Below, piece by piece: positions 51,953-60,250 of a stretch of DNA of 64,000 nucleotides. Numbering within the stretch: position 1 is the stretch's first letter; every line of letters begins with the position of its first letter. Under the pieces are notes generated by a model. That model was not told the DNA's origin and made no database searches. It saw nothing but the letters and a program-made list of their open reading frames with translations. The stretch is taken from assembly GCF_001548395.1 (NCBI RefSeq), contig NZ_AP017367.1, positions 1,277,001-1,341,000 of the forward strand, given 5' to 3'. The position numbers were made by a program, and so were the translations under genes. This DNA comes from Leptolyngbya sp. O-77 (GTDB taxonomy: Bacteria > Cyanobacteriota > Cyanobacteriia > Elainellales > Elainellaceae).

Positions 51953-53749
51953 TTACACAAAATCCACCCCCGTAATGAGGTTTCTAGAAACCCCCACCAA
52001 AATCGCCAATACCTCGCTAGACCCCTTGTGCTGAATCAACGTATTACCCGACTCCAGACCGCTTCCTCTCATAATCTTGAGGTCTTCAAACCGCAATCCA
52101 CGGCCCAACTGGAGGCGATCGCTCCCATCTTCAAAATCAACAATCCGATCAACCCCTTCCCGTCGTCCCAGCACAAAAGTATCCTTGCCGCCACCGCCAG
52201 TCAACCAATCGTTTCCAAGCCCACCCTGCAACAAATCATCCCCTCGCCCGCCGTCCAACTCATCATCCCCAGCCCCGCCAATCAGCGTGTCATTCCCCAG
52301 CCCCCCAACTAAGACATCATCTCCACTCTTACCAACCAAACGATCCGCATTACCCAGTCCATACAACTCATCATTGGCAGCCGTGCCAACCAGCTTATCC
52401 TTGAGGCGCTTGCCAAACTTGCTGATTCCCCTAAAGGCCGAAAGCGACCACAGCTCCAAGCCGGTTGCACCATCGTCTGCCCGAAACACCAGCCTATTCC
52501 CAAGCACACTAAACTCCCGTGGGAACGACCCTTCTTGACCAGGTCGAATATCCTTTACAAGCTTCGTGCCAGCCGTGGTGCCATCCGTCATCCAGAGTTC
52601 TCGCCCGTGGACACCATCATCAGCTTCAAAGAAAAGCCTATTCCCAAACGCCGTGAAGCCCATCGGCAGCGAACTCCTGCTACCCGGAGCAATATCTTTC
52701 ACCAAGTGAGTACCAGCCGCAGTCCCATCCGTCACCCACAGTTCCTCACCATTCGTGCCATTGTCCGCTGCAAAGTACAGCTTGTCGTTAAAAACTACAA
52801 ACTCACCCGGACTAGAATCGCCCCAACCCGGCCGAATATCCTTCAGGAGTTGAGTACCTGCCGCCGTTCCATCACTTACCCAAAGTTCCGTACCATTGGT
52901 GCCATCGTCCGCTGCAAAATACAGCTTGCCATTAAAGACCGTAAAGTTTCCAGGAAAAGAACCGCTACTCCCTGGGTCGATATCTTTCAACAAAGTAGTC
53001 CCAGCCGCAGTCCCATCCGTCACCCAGAGTTCTCTTCCGCTAGAGTTGTTGTCAGCCGCAAAGTACAGCTTGCCCCCCAAGGCCGTAAAGCCCAGCGGAT
53101 TAGAGGAATCCGTCGGGTGAATATTCTTTAACAACTGAGTCCCTGCGGCAGTGCCATCGCTGATCCAAAGCTCAAAGCCGTGAATCCCGTCTTCTGCCCG
53201 AAAAACCAGCTTATCCCCAAGCACCGCAAAAAGATGCGGAAACAGGGCAGTCGCCGAACTGCCACTAAAAACTTCACTAAGATTGATATCCTTCAGCAAC
53301 TCCGTGCCCTCAGGGGTGCCATCGCTAACCCAAGGTTCATAACCATAAGCCGGATGGAATGCCCCAAAAAACAGCTTGTTCTTCAACACCACCACATTGG
53401 TAATAGTCATCCCTTGACCCCGAATGTTAAGGTCCTTAAGCAAGCTCGTGCCCGCAGCAGTGCCATCCGTTACCCACAGTTCTTCCTCATGGACCCCATC
53501 ATCTGCCTGAAAGTACAGCTTGTTATTGAAAACCGTAAAGTTATACGGAAGAGCGTTTCCTCCCCCTGGGTAAATGTCTTTCAACAACTGGGTGCCCGCG
53601 AGCGTACCGTCCGTCATCCACAGTTCTCGACCAAAGGTGCTACCAGTTGCCTGAAAGAACAACCAATCCTTGAAGCGAGTAAGCCCACTAGGGATAGAAC
53701 TGGTTGCGCCAGAGTAGATGTCTTTAATCAAAGAAACGATGTAAGTCAT
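51953..53749 (-). CDS. ELWxxDGTxxGT-repeat / RTX secreted protein
   Basis: A 598-residue protein. About 430 residues consist of eight hyalin-like repeats of about 48 residues, each with ELW(V/M/I)(T/S)DGTxAGT...LLKDI.PG..S.P..FTVF..KLYF.ADD (the third reads EPWVSDGT). A calcium-binding RTX beta-roll (GKSGDDVLVGGLGNDTLIGG, GAGDDELDGGRGDDLLQGG) follows near 455-515, then a conserved C-terminus (FEDGSDRLQLG...LIQHKGSSEVLAILVGV). There is no N-terminal signal peptide, and RTX proteins of this type leave by type I secretion through the C-terminus. Probably a surface or extracellular protein; function unknown. Paralogue of the gene split by the IS element 0.5 kb away. Confidence 0.9.
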   Translation of the reverse strand: MTYIVSLIKDIYSGATSSIPSGLTRFKDWLFFQATGSTFGRELWMTDGTLAGTQLLKDIYPGGGNALPYNFTVFNNKLYFQADDGVHEEELWVTDGTAAGTSLLKDLNIRGQGMTITNVVVLKNKLFFGAFHPAYGYEPWVSDGTPEGTELLKDINLSEVFSGSSATALFPHLFAVLGDKLVFRAEDGIHGFELWISDGTAAGTQLLKNIHPTDSSNPLGFTALGGKLYFAADNNSSGRELWVTDGTAAGTTLLKDIDPGSSGSFPGNFTVFNGKLYFAADDGTNGTELWVSDGTAAGTQLLKDIRPGWGDSSPGEFVVFNDKLYFAADNGTNGEELWVTDGTAAGTHLVKDIAPGSRSSLPMGFTAFGNRLFFEADDGVHGRELWMTDGTTAGTKLVKDIRPGQEGSFPREFSVLGNRLVFRADDGATGLELWSLSAFRGISKFGKRLKDKLVGTAANDELYGLGNADRLVGKSGDDVLVGGLGNDTLIGGAGDDELDGGRGDDLLQGGLGNDWLTGGGGKDTFVLGRREGVDRIVDFEDGSDRLQLGRGLRFEDLKIMRGSGLESGNTLIQHKGSSEVLAILVGVSRNLITGVDFV

Positions 53750-54185
53750 AGTCTATGCAAGTCCTACCAAGTTCTACGAGTCCTCTTAAGAGGAATAGAA
53801 TCGACCTCGACCAATCGGCTCAGACCCAACCAATCGGCTCAGGCAATAGGGAAGCGTTTTCTTGCCGAGCGTTCTAGCCTTAGAGAAGCCAGGAAAAACA
53901 GTCAACCGATTTTGCAAACTTCAATCCCTGTCCCTGCAATAGAATCCTTTGGCATCTCCAAAAAACTCACAGCAGACAGGGTATCTGTGCCACCCAAGAC
54001 AGGGTTTCCCTCTGAAGATTCACCAGAGGAGGGCATTTTCCAAAAAGACCAAAACAGCCTTACCGTAACTTCATGGATTAACCCTTCTGCATGAAGTCTT
54101 TTTTGAAGGCGTGAATCGTTACGTAGCGTTGCCAAACACCCATTCATTCATACAGAAGATGGATTGAGCTAAAGTCCAAACAGAA
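53750..54185. other. spacer between the two RTX paralogues
   Basis: About 430 bp without a supported gene. A minus-strand frame of 81 codons at 53902-54147 has no motif. The region contains duplicated CCAATCGGCTCAG (about 53813-53841). Confidence 0.5.
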
Positions 54186-54233
54186 AGGACTTACGCACTT
54201 GCAAAAGAAAAACTGTTCTACTGCGTAAGTCCT
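54186..54233. mobile_element. MITE-like element, copy B
   Basis: A 48-bp element with the same perfect 12-bp termini as copy A (54186-54197 and 54222-54233) and a shorter, different centre. With copy A it brackets the 598-residue RTX gene. Confidence 0.75.
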
Positions 54234-54521
54234 ACGGTCTTGCCAAGACTCATACCATCAGCATGCTAGGCTTGCTTTGCCCAGTTCGCACACTTTGCGA
54301 TGGGTTTACGATACAAAATCTGCAACCGTGATAGCACTCTTGGGCACCCCAACCAGCACCGCCAAAAGGTCGTTGGTTCCTCTGACCTGAATCAGCGTAT
54401 TGCCCGCTTCGTCTCCCTTGCCCCGCACCATTTTCATCTGGCTAAAGTTTAGCCCACCGGCTAGTTTCAGCTTGTCGATGCCGTCAGCAAAGTCCATAAT
54501 CCGATCGGCATCGGGCCCCTT

Positions 54522-54530
54522 CCGTAAAAC
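54522..54530. repeat. 9-bp target-site duplication, left copy
   Basis: CCGTAAAAC directly next to the IS end at 54531; identical to 55924-55932 on the other side, as expected for IS256-family insertion. Confidence 0.9.
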
Positions 54531-55923
54531 GAGTTATTGTCAAATCTGGTGTATGAAGAAGAATTAAGCAGCGTCCTGGCGAGCGGCTGAATCGTCTTTT
54601 TGATCTGCACGAATCCCATCTTTAAACTTCACTCCTTCAATCACCTCCCCTAGTCGCTTAAACCCTCGAATCTTAAGCCAGCGTTTTTGAGCACTCTGTA
54701 CCAACTTGAACACCAACGACAAAATACTGTCTTGTGAAACACAACCTCGTGTTTTATCCGTTCTCAAACGCACCGTTGCAAAGGTCGATTCAATGGGATT
54801 GGTCGTGCGAATATGCACCCAATGTTCAGCCGGAAAATCATAGAATGCCAACAGCGCATCACGGTCTTTAGACAAGCACTCGACCGCTTTGGGATACTTG
54901 ACATCATAGGTTTTGATAAATCGCTCAAATGCTGTCTGTGCATCGGCTTTGGTTTCTGCCATGTAGATCTCATGCAAGGCAGATTTGGCTTTCGGTTGCT
55001 GACTCTTCGGCAAGTTGTTGAGCACATTGGCAGTTTTATGCACCCAGCACCGTTGCACACGAGTGGTGGGAAAGACTTGCGCTAGCGCTTTCCAAAACCC
55101 TAATGCTCCATCGCCAATTGCCAACTCTGGAGCTTCTTTCAGCCCTTGGTCTTGCAGCCGTAACAACAACGGCTTCCAACTCAATTCAGATTCTCGAAAT
55201 CCTGCTTCCAACCCCAGCAGTTCCTTGGTTCCGGTATCGGTGACACCGATGATAACCAGAATGCACTGGCGGTCATCCTCGTTGCGGATATTGAAGTAGA
55301 TGCCATCTGCCCAAATGTAAACGTAGCGTTTACCGATCAGGAGCGTTTCTGCCACTGTTGATGCTCCTCTATCCATTGCGTTTTCAGTCGGCTAATCGTA
55401 CTGGACGACAAACCTTTTGCCTGGGCTCCTAGCAACGATGCCAACGCTTCTGCAAAATCCCCCGTTGAGACGCCTTTGAGATATAGCCAAGGCAGTACTT
55501 CCTCGACACTCTGGGAACGCTTGAGATACGGGGCAACAACGATGAGTTGAACTTGATACCGCTGCCACTGCGGTCGCGCACCTTCGGCACTTGAATTTCA
55601 ACTTCCCCAACCCCTGTCATAATTGTTCGCTCTGGTAAGTAGCCGTTGCGAACGATCGCCTGTCGTCCCTGGTCGTCTTTAAGGGACTGGTACTGGGCGA
55701 GAAACTCTTTCAACTCTGCTTCAACAGCTTGAGCAATGATTTGGCGAGCACCCTGGCGTACTAGTTCACTCAAGGCATCGCTGAAAAATGCGGCTGTTTC
55801 TGACGGTTGAAATGCAATAACATTATCCTTACTCATGGTGTATCCTCGTCTGGTCTTTTTCCTTATCCAGCAGGATACGCCGTTTCTTCTCCTTTAGGCA
55901 TACACCACAAATAAACATAGCTC
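54531..55923 (-). mobile_element. IS256-family insertion sequence, 1393 bp
   Basis: Ends start GAG and share imperfect 25-bp terminal inverted repeats (18 of 25 bases; both finish TGGTGTATG) at 54531-54555 and 55899-55923. It is flanked by a 9-bp direct duplication CCGTAAAAC. It carries one transposase of the mutator type on the minus strand. It has inserted in an RTX gene. Confidence 0.92.
54564..55836 (-). pseudogene. IS256-type transposase with two frameshifts
   Basis: Begins MSKDNVIAFQPSETAAFF at 55836 (N-terminal part to RSGSGIKFNSSLLP). It continues in a second frame (YLKRSQSVEEVLPWLYLKG to TISRLKTQWIEEHQQWQKR) and ends in a third frame (LIGKRYVYIWADGIYFNIR to the stop at 54564). Frame changes lie at about 55530-55533 and 55340-55341; each is cured by adding one base to a C run on the coding strand. 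DDE catalytic residues survive: Asp in IWADGIY, Asp in AIGDGALGFW and Glu in NPIESTFATVR. The joined length, about 420 residues, is normal. Non-functional as read, unless these are sequence errors. Confidence 0.88.
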
Positions 55924-55932
55924 CCGTAAAAC
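55924..55932. repeat. 9-bp target-site duplication, right copy
   Basis: CCGTAAAAC, the partner of 54522-54530. It encodes the shared GTTTTACGG (VLR) that lets the interrupted gene be rejoined in frame. Confidence 0.9.
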
Positions 55933-56760
55933 AAAGGTATCTGCACCCAAACCGCCAACCAGCGTGTCGTTCCCCTTGCCGCCAACCAGCAAATCCTTTC
56001 CATCGTTCCCAACCAGGAAATCGTTGCCGCCGTTGCCCAGCAAAGTATCGTCGCCTGCGCCGCCAATCAACGTATCGGCAGTTCGCCTGCCGTTGAGGGC
56101 TTGTCCGGGTGGTATGCTTGCAGGGCGAACCAGAACGTAGACCGTGGCCGTATCTGCCAGCCCCGTGCCGTCTGTCAGGGTGTAGGTGAATTGCGCCAGA
56201 CCGCTAAAGCCCGCCGTCGGGGTAAAGACCACGGTTCCAGTAGTAGCGTTGAAGGCGGCCGCGCCGTTCGTTACACCGCTGACCTGGGTAACGCTGAGGG
56301 AACTGCCGTCCGGGTCGGTGTCATTGGCTAGCAATTGGCTGACAGTGATCGTCAACGGTGTTCCGAAATTCGTCTCGAAGCTGTCGCTCCGAGCCAGGGG
56401 CGCATTGCCCTGCAACACAAACAATTCATAACCGAAGCCGCCGTTGGCTCCACTAAAAATCAGCTTGCTCCCAAAAACCTCAAAGTCGCTATTGAAAGCA
56501 TCCAAACCGCTATTTGCTCCCGGATTGAGATCGGTCACCAGTTTCGTGCCTGCTGCCGTGCCATCGGTCACCCACAGTTCCCGCCCGTGGGTTCCGTCGC
56601 CTGCGGAGAAAAACAGCTTATTATCAAAAATTGTGAAGTTGTAAGGAAAGGAACTGCCACTGCCAGGGTTAATATCCTTTAGCAACATCGTGCCCGCAGA
56701 TGTGCCGTCGGTAACCCAAAGCTCACTACCGTTGGCGCTGTTCGTCGCTACAAAGAACAG

Positions 56761-57240
56761 CTGGTTGTTGAAGACTGTGAATCCGTCGGGGAAGGAATCA
56801 TTAGAGCCAGGGTTGATGTCTTTTAGGAGGGTAGTGCCCGCAGGTGTGCCGTCGGTAACCCAAAGCTCACGACCGTTGGCGCTGTTCCTCGCTCCAAAGA
56901 ACAGCTGGTTGTTGAAGACTGTGAATCCGTAGGGGAAGGAATCATTAGAGCCAGGGTTGATGTCTTTTAGGAGGGTAGTGCCCGCAGGTGTGCCGTCGGT
57001 AACCCAAAGCTCACGACCGTTGGCGCTGTTCCTCGCTGAAAAGAACAGCTGGTTGTTGAAGACTGTGAATCCGTAGGGGGCGGAATCATTAGAGCCAGGG
57101 TTGATGTCTTTTAGGAGGGTAGTGTTCGCAGGTGTGCCGTCGGTAATCCAAAGCTCACGACCGTTGGCGCTGTTCGCCGCTGAAAAGAACAGCTGGTTGT
57201 TGAAGACTGTGAATTCGTAGGGGAAGGAGTTGTCTATCCC
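56761..57240. repeat. 144-bp intragenic tandem repeats
   Basis: The block starting CTGGTTGTTGAAGACTGTGA begins at 56761, 56905, 57049 and 57193, exactly 144 bp (48 codons) apart, with only a few substitutions between copies. This encodes successive ELWVTDGT repeats of the split RTX protein. Confidence 0.92.
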
Positions 57241-57279
57241 AAGGTAAATATCTTTTAGCAGAGAAATCGAGTAACTCAT

Positions 57280-57662
57280 GATTTGTCCTCTTAGGCGCAG
57301 TAATTGGGGAGCTTGCCTGCGGTTTCCTGCCACTTTTAGAGATTGGTGCTTGTTGTAAACAACACAACAATCACTGGGACACACTGCCTTATCGCATTCT
57401 TATCGCAAAAGGCGCAGGAAGAGCTTTTCGCTTCTAACCAGGAGGCATGACCTACCCGAATTTTCACGGAGTCGGTTTTTCCCTCCGGAAGAATTCTGAA
57501 GGAAGGACTGTATATTTTTGTGTTAGCCATGCTGACAATTTCCCGTATATTCAACGGGTTCTGGCAGGCAGTGAGGCGGTGATGGGGTCGCTATTGCGTT
57601 TTATGCCTGATGCGGTGGGTGAGTATATCTACTGAGCAGTCTTGATGCCAGAAAAACGCAAG
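57280..57662. other. spacer with a doubtful short frame
   Basis: A + strand 62-codon frame at 57447-57635 (MTYPNFHGVGFSLRKNSEG...) has AGGAGG only one base before its ATG and no known motif; a minus-strand frame overlaps it. Neither is supported as a gene. The region is less GC-rich than the core genes around it. Confidence 0.4.
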
Positions 57663-58163
57663 CTACAAGACATCTCGATGGACAACCTCAATCCAGAAGC
57701 CCTCGTCAACTGATGGTGGCTGAAAAAAACTAGTTACATGGTGAAAAACGTCTTCTGTGTCAAACTGTACCCGCTCTGGATTGGTTTCCCTCCGCTTCCT
57801 AATTCCCTCCAAGCAAGTCTCGTCATCAACATCAAGGTATATCAACTTATGAGGTATGTTTTCAGATAACAGTATCTCTTTGAACCATGCTCTTTGATTG
57901 ACTGTGTTTGCTGGGAAGTCCATTACTACAGAAAGTCCAGCTTTGATTAGGCTTCTTACATGATTTTTCAACACGGATCTTAATCGCCTTGAGTATTTTA
58001 CATAATCATCAAAATTTTGTATTTCTTCAGGATAAATGGTTGATAGCCACTCATCCTCCGACAACAAAATGGCGTTTAGTTCTTTAGCAATTTTGCAAGA
58101 TAGGGTGGATTTACCAGACCCCATTTTCCCGCAGAAGAATATCAAAGTTCCCATCTGGTTCAT
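57663..58163 (-). CDS. P-loop kinase (AAA_33/zeta-toxin-like), low GC
   Basis: A 166-residue ATP-binding protein: Walker A GKMGSGKSTLSCK at residues about 12-24, SEDEWLSTIYPEE, a lid-like RKRRETNPERVQFDTEDV, and DFPANTVNQRAWFKEIL. It fits small P-loop kinases that phosphorylate antibiotics, nucleotides or sugars, or zeta-toxin-like folds. Its codons are clearly more A/T-rich than its neighbours, and it sits next to an IS-bearing region, so it is probably acquired. No antitoxin-like partner is visible. Function unassigned. Confidence 0.8.
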   Translation of the reverse strand: MNQMGTLIFFCGKMGSGKSTLSCKIAKELNAILLSEDEWLSTIYPEEIQNFDDYVKYSRRLRSVLKNHVRSLIKAGLSVVMDFPANTVNQRAWFKEILLSENIPHKLIYLDVDDETCLEGIRKRRETNPERVQFDTEDVFHHVTSFFQPPSVDEGFWIEVVHRDVL

Positions 58164-58589
58164 TTCTGCTTCCTCGCATAACGGTGAAGGGCCGTCCTAA
58201 TTTGGACACCTCGAAAAATTCAATCCTTCTTGAGAATTAAGAATAACAAGGAGATTTAAACAGTTTAAGTCCTAAAAATTCGCAATAAGGTAATTAATCC
58301 GGGTGCCCACTCGAATATTTGTGAAGGCGCTGCTGGAGGAACAGGTCGGGGGCGCTGCGGCACAGAAGGTGGGAGGGGGCGATCGCCCATCTTGCCCCTA
58401 CCCATGACCATTGTGTTCAGTAACTCAGGTCATATTCAGCAAGTCTTCAAGCTTATCTTAGCCACCTATCAGCATGGCTTCAGGGGTCGGTGTCATCTTG
58501 ATCAACATAGATTTTCAGCCAGCCGCAAGCCGCAAACGTCTCCTCCCAAACGGCTGCTGAAGTCAGATCCATAAAATGGAGGCTCGAAT
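58164..58589. other. 426-bp spacer
   Basis: The first half continues the A/T-rich composition of the kinase gene. Near 58365-58405 a GTGGG...GGGG stretch with HIP1 can fold against CCCC...CCCAT. No gene found. Confidence 0.45.
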
Positions 58590-58916
58590 ATGTTGAAGCG
58601 AATTTTACTCGCTGGATTATCTGTGGTTTTGCTGTCTGCGGCGGCACCCCTGTCGGCCCCTGCAAGTGCGAGTTCCTACCGCTTAAATCCGTTTAAGCTG
58701 GTGAATTTAGCTCGAAATGGCGTTTTTCGCGATCATGGAGTGCCTGGTTTTGGACGGTTGAGTGCTGCTCATCAGGCGGGTCAAATTACTGCTAGAGACG
58801 TAATCCGTGCGGCGATCGCCGACGGTCGCTTGTCGTCCGAAGTCTTGGACGATTCGCGCTATGTGCGCTCGGTGGAACACCACCTGATCGACATCAATGG
58901 CAGCCGGGAGCGCTAG
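58590..58916 (+). CDS. small exported protein
   Basis: A 108-residue protein with a clear signal peptide (MLKRILLAGLSVVLLSAAAP, cleavage near ASA-S) and a mature part of about 80 residues rich in Leu/Arg/Asp (LVNLARNGVFRDHGVPGFGRLSAAHQAGQITARDVIRAAIADGRLS). I recall similar small secreted proteins in filamentous cyanobacteria but no function. ATG 58590 follows AATGGAGG closely. A hairpin lies downstream (58950-58978). Confidence 0.7.
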   Translation: MLKRILLAGLSVVLLSAAAPLSAPASASSYRLNPFKLVNLARNGVFRDHGVPGFGRLSAAHQAGQITARDVIRAAIADGRLSSEVLDDSRYVRSVEHHLIDINGSRER

Positions 58917-58949
58917 TATCAATTCCACTGAGGTAGGGTCTATTTTTTT

Positions 58950-58978
58950 GCAGAAGCCTGGCAATGCAAGGCTTCTGC
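58950..58978. terminator. hairpin between convergent genes
   Basis: GCAGAAGCC (58950-58958) pairs perfectly with GGCTTCTGC (58970-58978), loop 11 bases. The T run is on the 5' side of the + strand, so it is not a textbook terminator in either direction, but its position between two convergent genes suggests that role. Confidence 0.45.
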
Positions 58979-59084
58979 ATTCAGATTTGTTTTCCTAACT
59001 GAACTTATCTCCAGACTGATATCTTCGGAGTCGTTTACCTACACCAATTCGCCCTGGGTAATTTACTTTGGGCTAATTTTTGGA

Positions 59085-59726
59085 CTAGTTCGCGACAGAT
59101 TCGGGCGGACACAACCCTCTGCCTTCTTCAATGGCGGTGTAAACGCAGCCTGCGTATTGACCAGCAGGCGTGCCCGATGGCGTGAACACCATAATCGCAG
59201 CGGAACCGGAAGCGTCGCCGTGCTTCACCAGCAGGTCATTTCCTAGATAGCCGATGTTGATTAAATCCCGCATCGGGTAAGTGGTGAACTCGTCCTGCAA
59301 CATTCGTTCGCCTGGAACCTGTACCCGGTAGAGGGCGTGGCCGCTGCCTTGTGGATCGATAACAAACACCGCGCTGAGCTGCGTTTCCACGCATTCTTGC
59401 AGAATTACACCGACGGCGACATTGCCTGTTTGGGGATCAATACCAACAGACGGATGGAATCGCTGCCCGTTCAGTGTTTGCTCTGGCTCAATTTGCAGCC
59501 TTTCGCAGTTCACACCGTCCAGAACGCGCACGTTCATGCTGTTGGCCGAAATGGTCTGCGATCGCCCTTCCGAGGTGAGCCGGAGCTGCGTGCCGTCTTC
59601 ACTCATGCGAACGCGAGTGCCGCCGCGCTGCCCCCCTGCAACGGACATTTGGGGCAACAACAGGGCGATCGCCCCCGCGCCAGCCACCAACCCCGCCGCC
59701 ATCGTCATCCAAAAAACCTTTTTCAT
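59085..59726 (-). CDS. exported hypothetical protein
   Basis: A 213-residue protein with an N-terminal signal sequence (MKKVFWMTMAAGLVAGAGAIALLLP, cleavage near SVA-G). The beta-rich mature domain (TRVRMSEDGTQLRLTSEGRSQTISANSMNVRVLDGVNCERLQ...) includes four Cys that could form disulfides (VNCERL, LQECVE, AGCVYT, GLCPPE). No family recognised. Probably periplasmic or lipid-free secreted. Divergent from the AtzG-like gene, 230 bp apart. Confidence 0.65.
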   Translation of the reverse strand: MKKVFWMTMAAGLVAGAGAIALLLPQMSVAGGQRGGTRVRMSEDGTQLRLTSEGRSQTISANSMNVRVLDGVNCERLQIEPEQTLNGQRFHPSVGIDPQTGNVAVGVILQECVETQLSAVFVIDPQGSGHALYRVQVPGERMLQDEFTTYPMRDLINIGYLGNDLLVKHGDASGSAAIMVFTPSGTPAGQYAGCVYTAIEEGRGLCPPESVAN

Positions 59727-59956
59727 CAGGAACTTCCTTTTTCAGAAACACACCAGAGAAATAGACACAATCTGCCTGACGTAAGTTGCGGAAAATCCAA
59801 AATATTTTGTGGCGATATGTTTCCAACATCTATTTCAGCATCTATGCAACCTCAGACTTGCAGCGCCGATTTTGGGCAGACAGGGCGCAAGGCTTGATTC
59901 TGGGGAACCTAGCCCCTAGACTAGGTGGAACTGCATCCCCTATCTAACTCCCAGCC

Positions 59957-60187
59957 ATGTTCTCTGCCGACTCTGCCGACTCTATTGATTTGGAACGCTA
60001 CGCTGAACAGACTGCCGCCCTCATTGGTCTGCCCATTCCCCCTGACTGTAAACCTGGTGTGATTGCCAATCTAGAACGCACCGCGGCGATCGCCCAGTTG
60101 GTCTTAGAGTTTCCCCTGTCGCCAGAGGCGGAGAGTGCGGCGGTGTTTGTGCCGATTGGAGGCGGAACTGGTGGCGTGACGGGGTAA
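59957..60187 (+). CDS. AtzG-like (DUF4089) small subunit
   Basis: A 76-residue helical protein: DLERYAEQTAALIGLPIPPDCKPGVIANLERTAAIAQLVLEFPLSPEAESAAVFVP. The pattern (L-GL-IP...PGV..NL.R...IA.LV..FPL....E.A.VF.P) is that of DUF4089/AtzG, the small partner that stabilises the 1-carboxybiuret hydrolase AtzE. The gene immediately precedes an AtzE-like amidase (63-bp gap), which strongly supports the assignment. Confidence 0.82.
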   Translation: MFSADSADSIDLERYAEQTAALIGLPIPPDCKPGVIANLERTAAIAQLVLEFPLSPEAESAAVFVPIGGGTGGVTG

Positions 60188-60250
60188 TGGCGTGACGGAG
60201 CCACTCAGCAACCCCGACATCTTGCCCCCCCACCTCCCCTCCCCCCTCTC

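Larger units (their letters stand above)
54306..57279 (-). pseudogene. ELWxxDGTxxGT / cadherin-like / RTX protein split by an IS
   Basis: Starts at ATG 57279 (MSYSISLLKDI, behind AGAGGAC). It has five ELW(V/I)TDGTxAGT repeats (four nearly identical at DNA level), a cadherin/VCBS-like domain (DSFETNFGTPLTITV...NDTDPDGSSLSV...FTPTAGFSGLAQF) and RTX repeats (GGAGDDTLLGNGGNDFLVG). Translation then runs into the IS after ADTFVLRE. The missing end lies beyond the IS (54306-54521: KGPDADRIMDFADGIDKL to VADFVS). Joining 57279-55924 to 54521-54306 gives an unbroken 523-residue protein reading GADTFVLRKGPDADRIMDF. Probably a type I-secreted surface protein, now inactive or truncated at its secretion signal. 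Confidence 0.88.

Noticed and set aside
53180..54094. Long + strand open frame antisense to the RTX gene
   Set aside because: It is the mirror of the repeat-rich minus-strand gene; its residues show no motif and follow the ELW repeats' complementary pattern.
53902..54147. 81-codon minus-strand frame between the RTX paralogues
   Set aside because: No ribosome-binding site, motif or composition bias; probably chance.
58160..58210. Possible integron attC-like sequence (CGTTATGCG) before the P-loop kinase
   Set aside because: The paired R and L boxes of an attC site are not present, and no second site lies after the gene.
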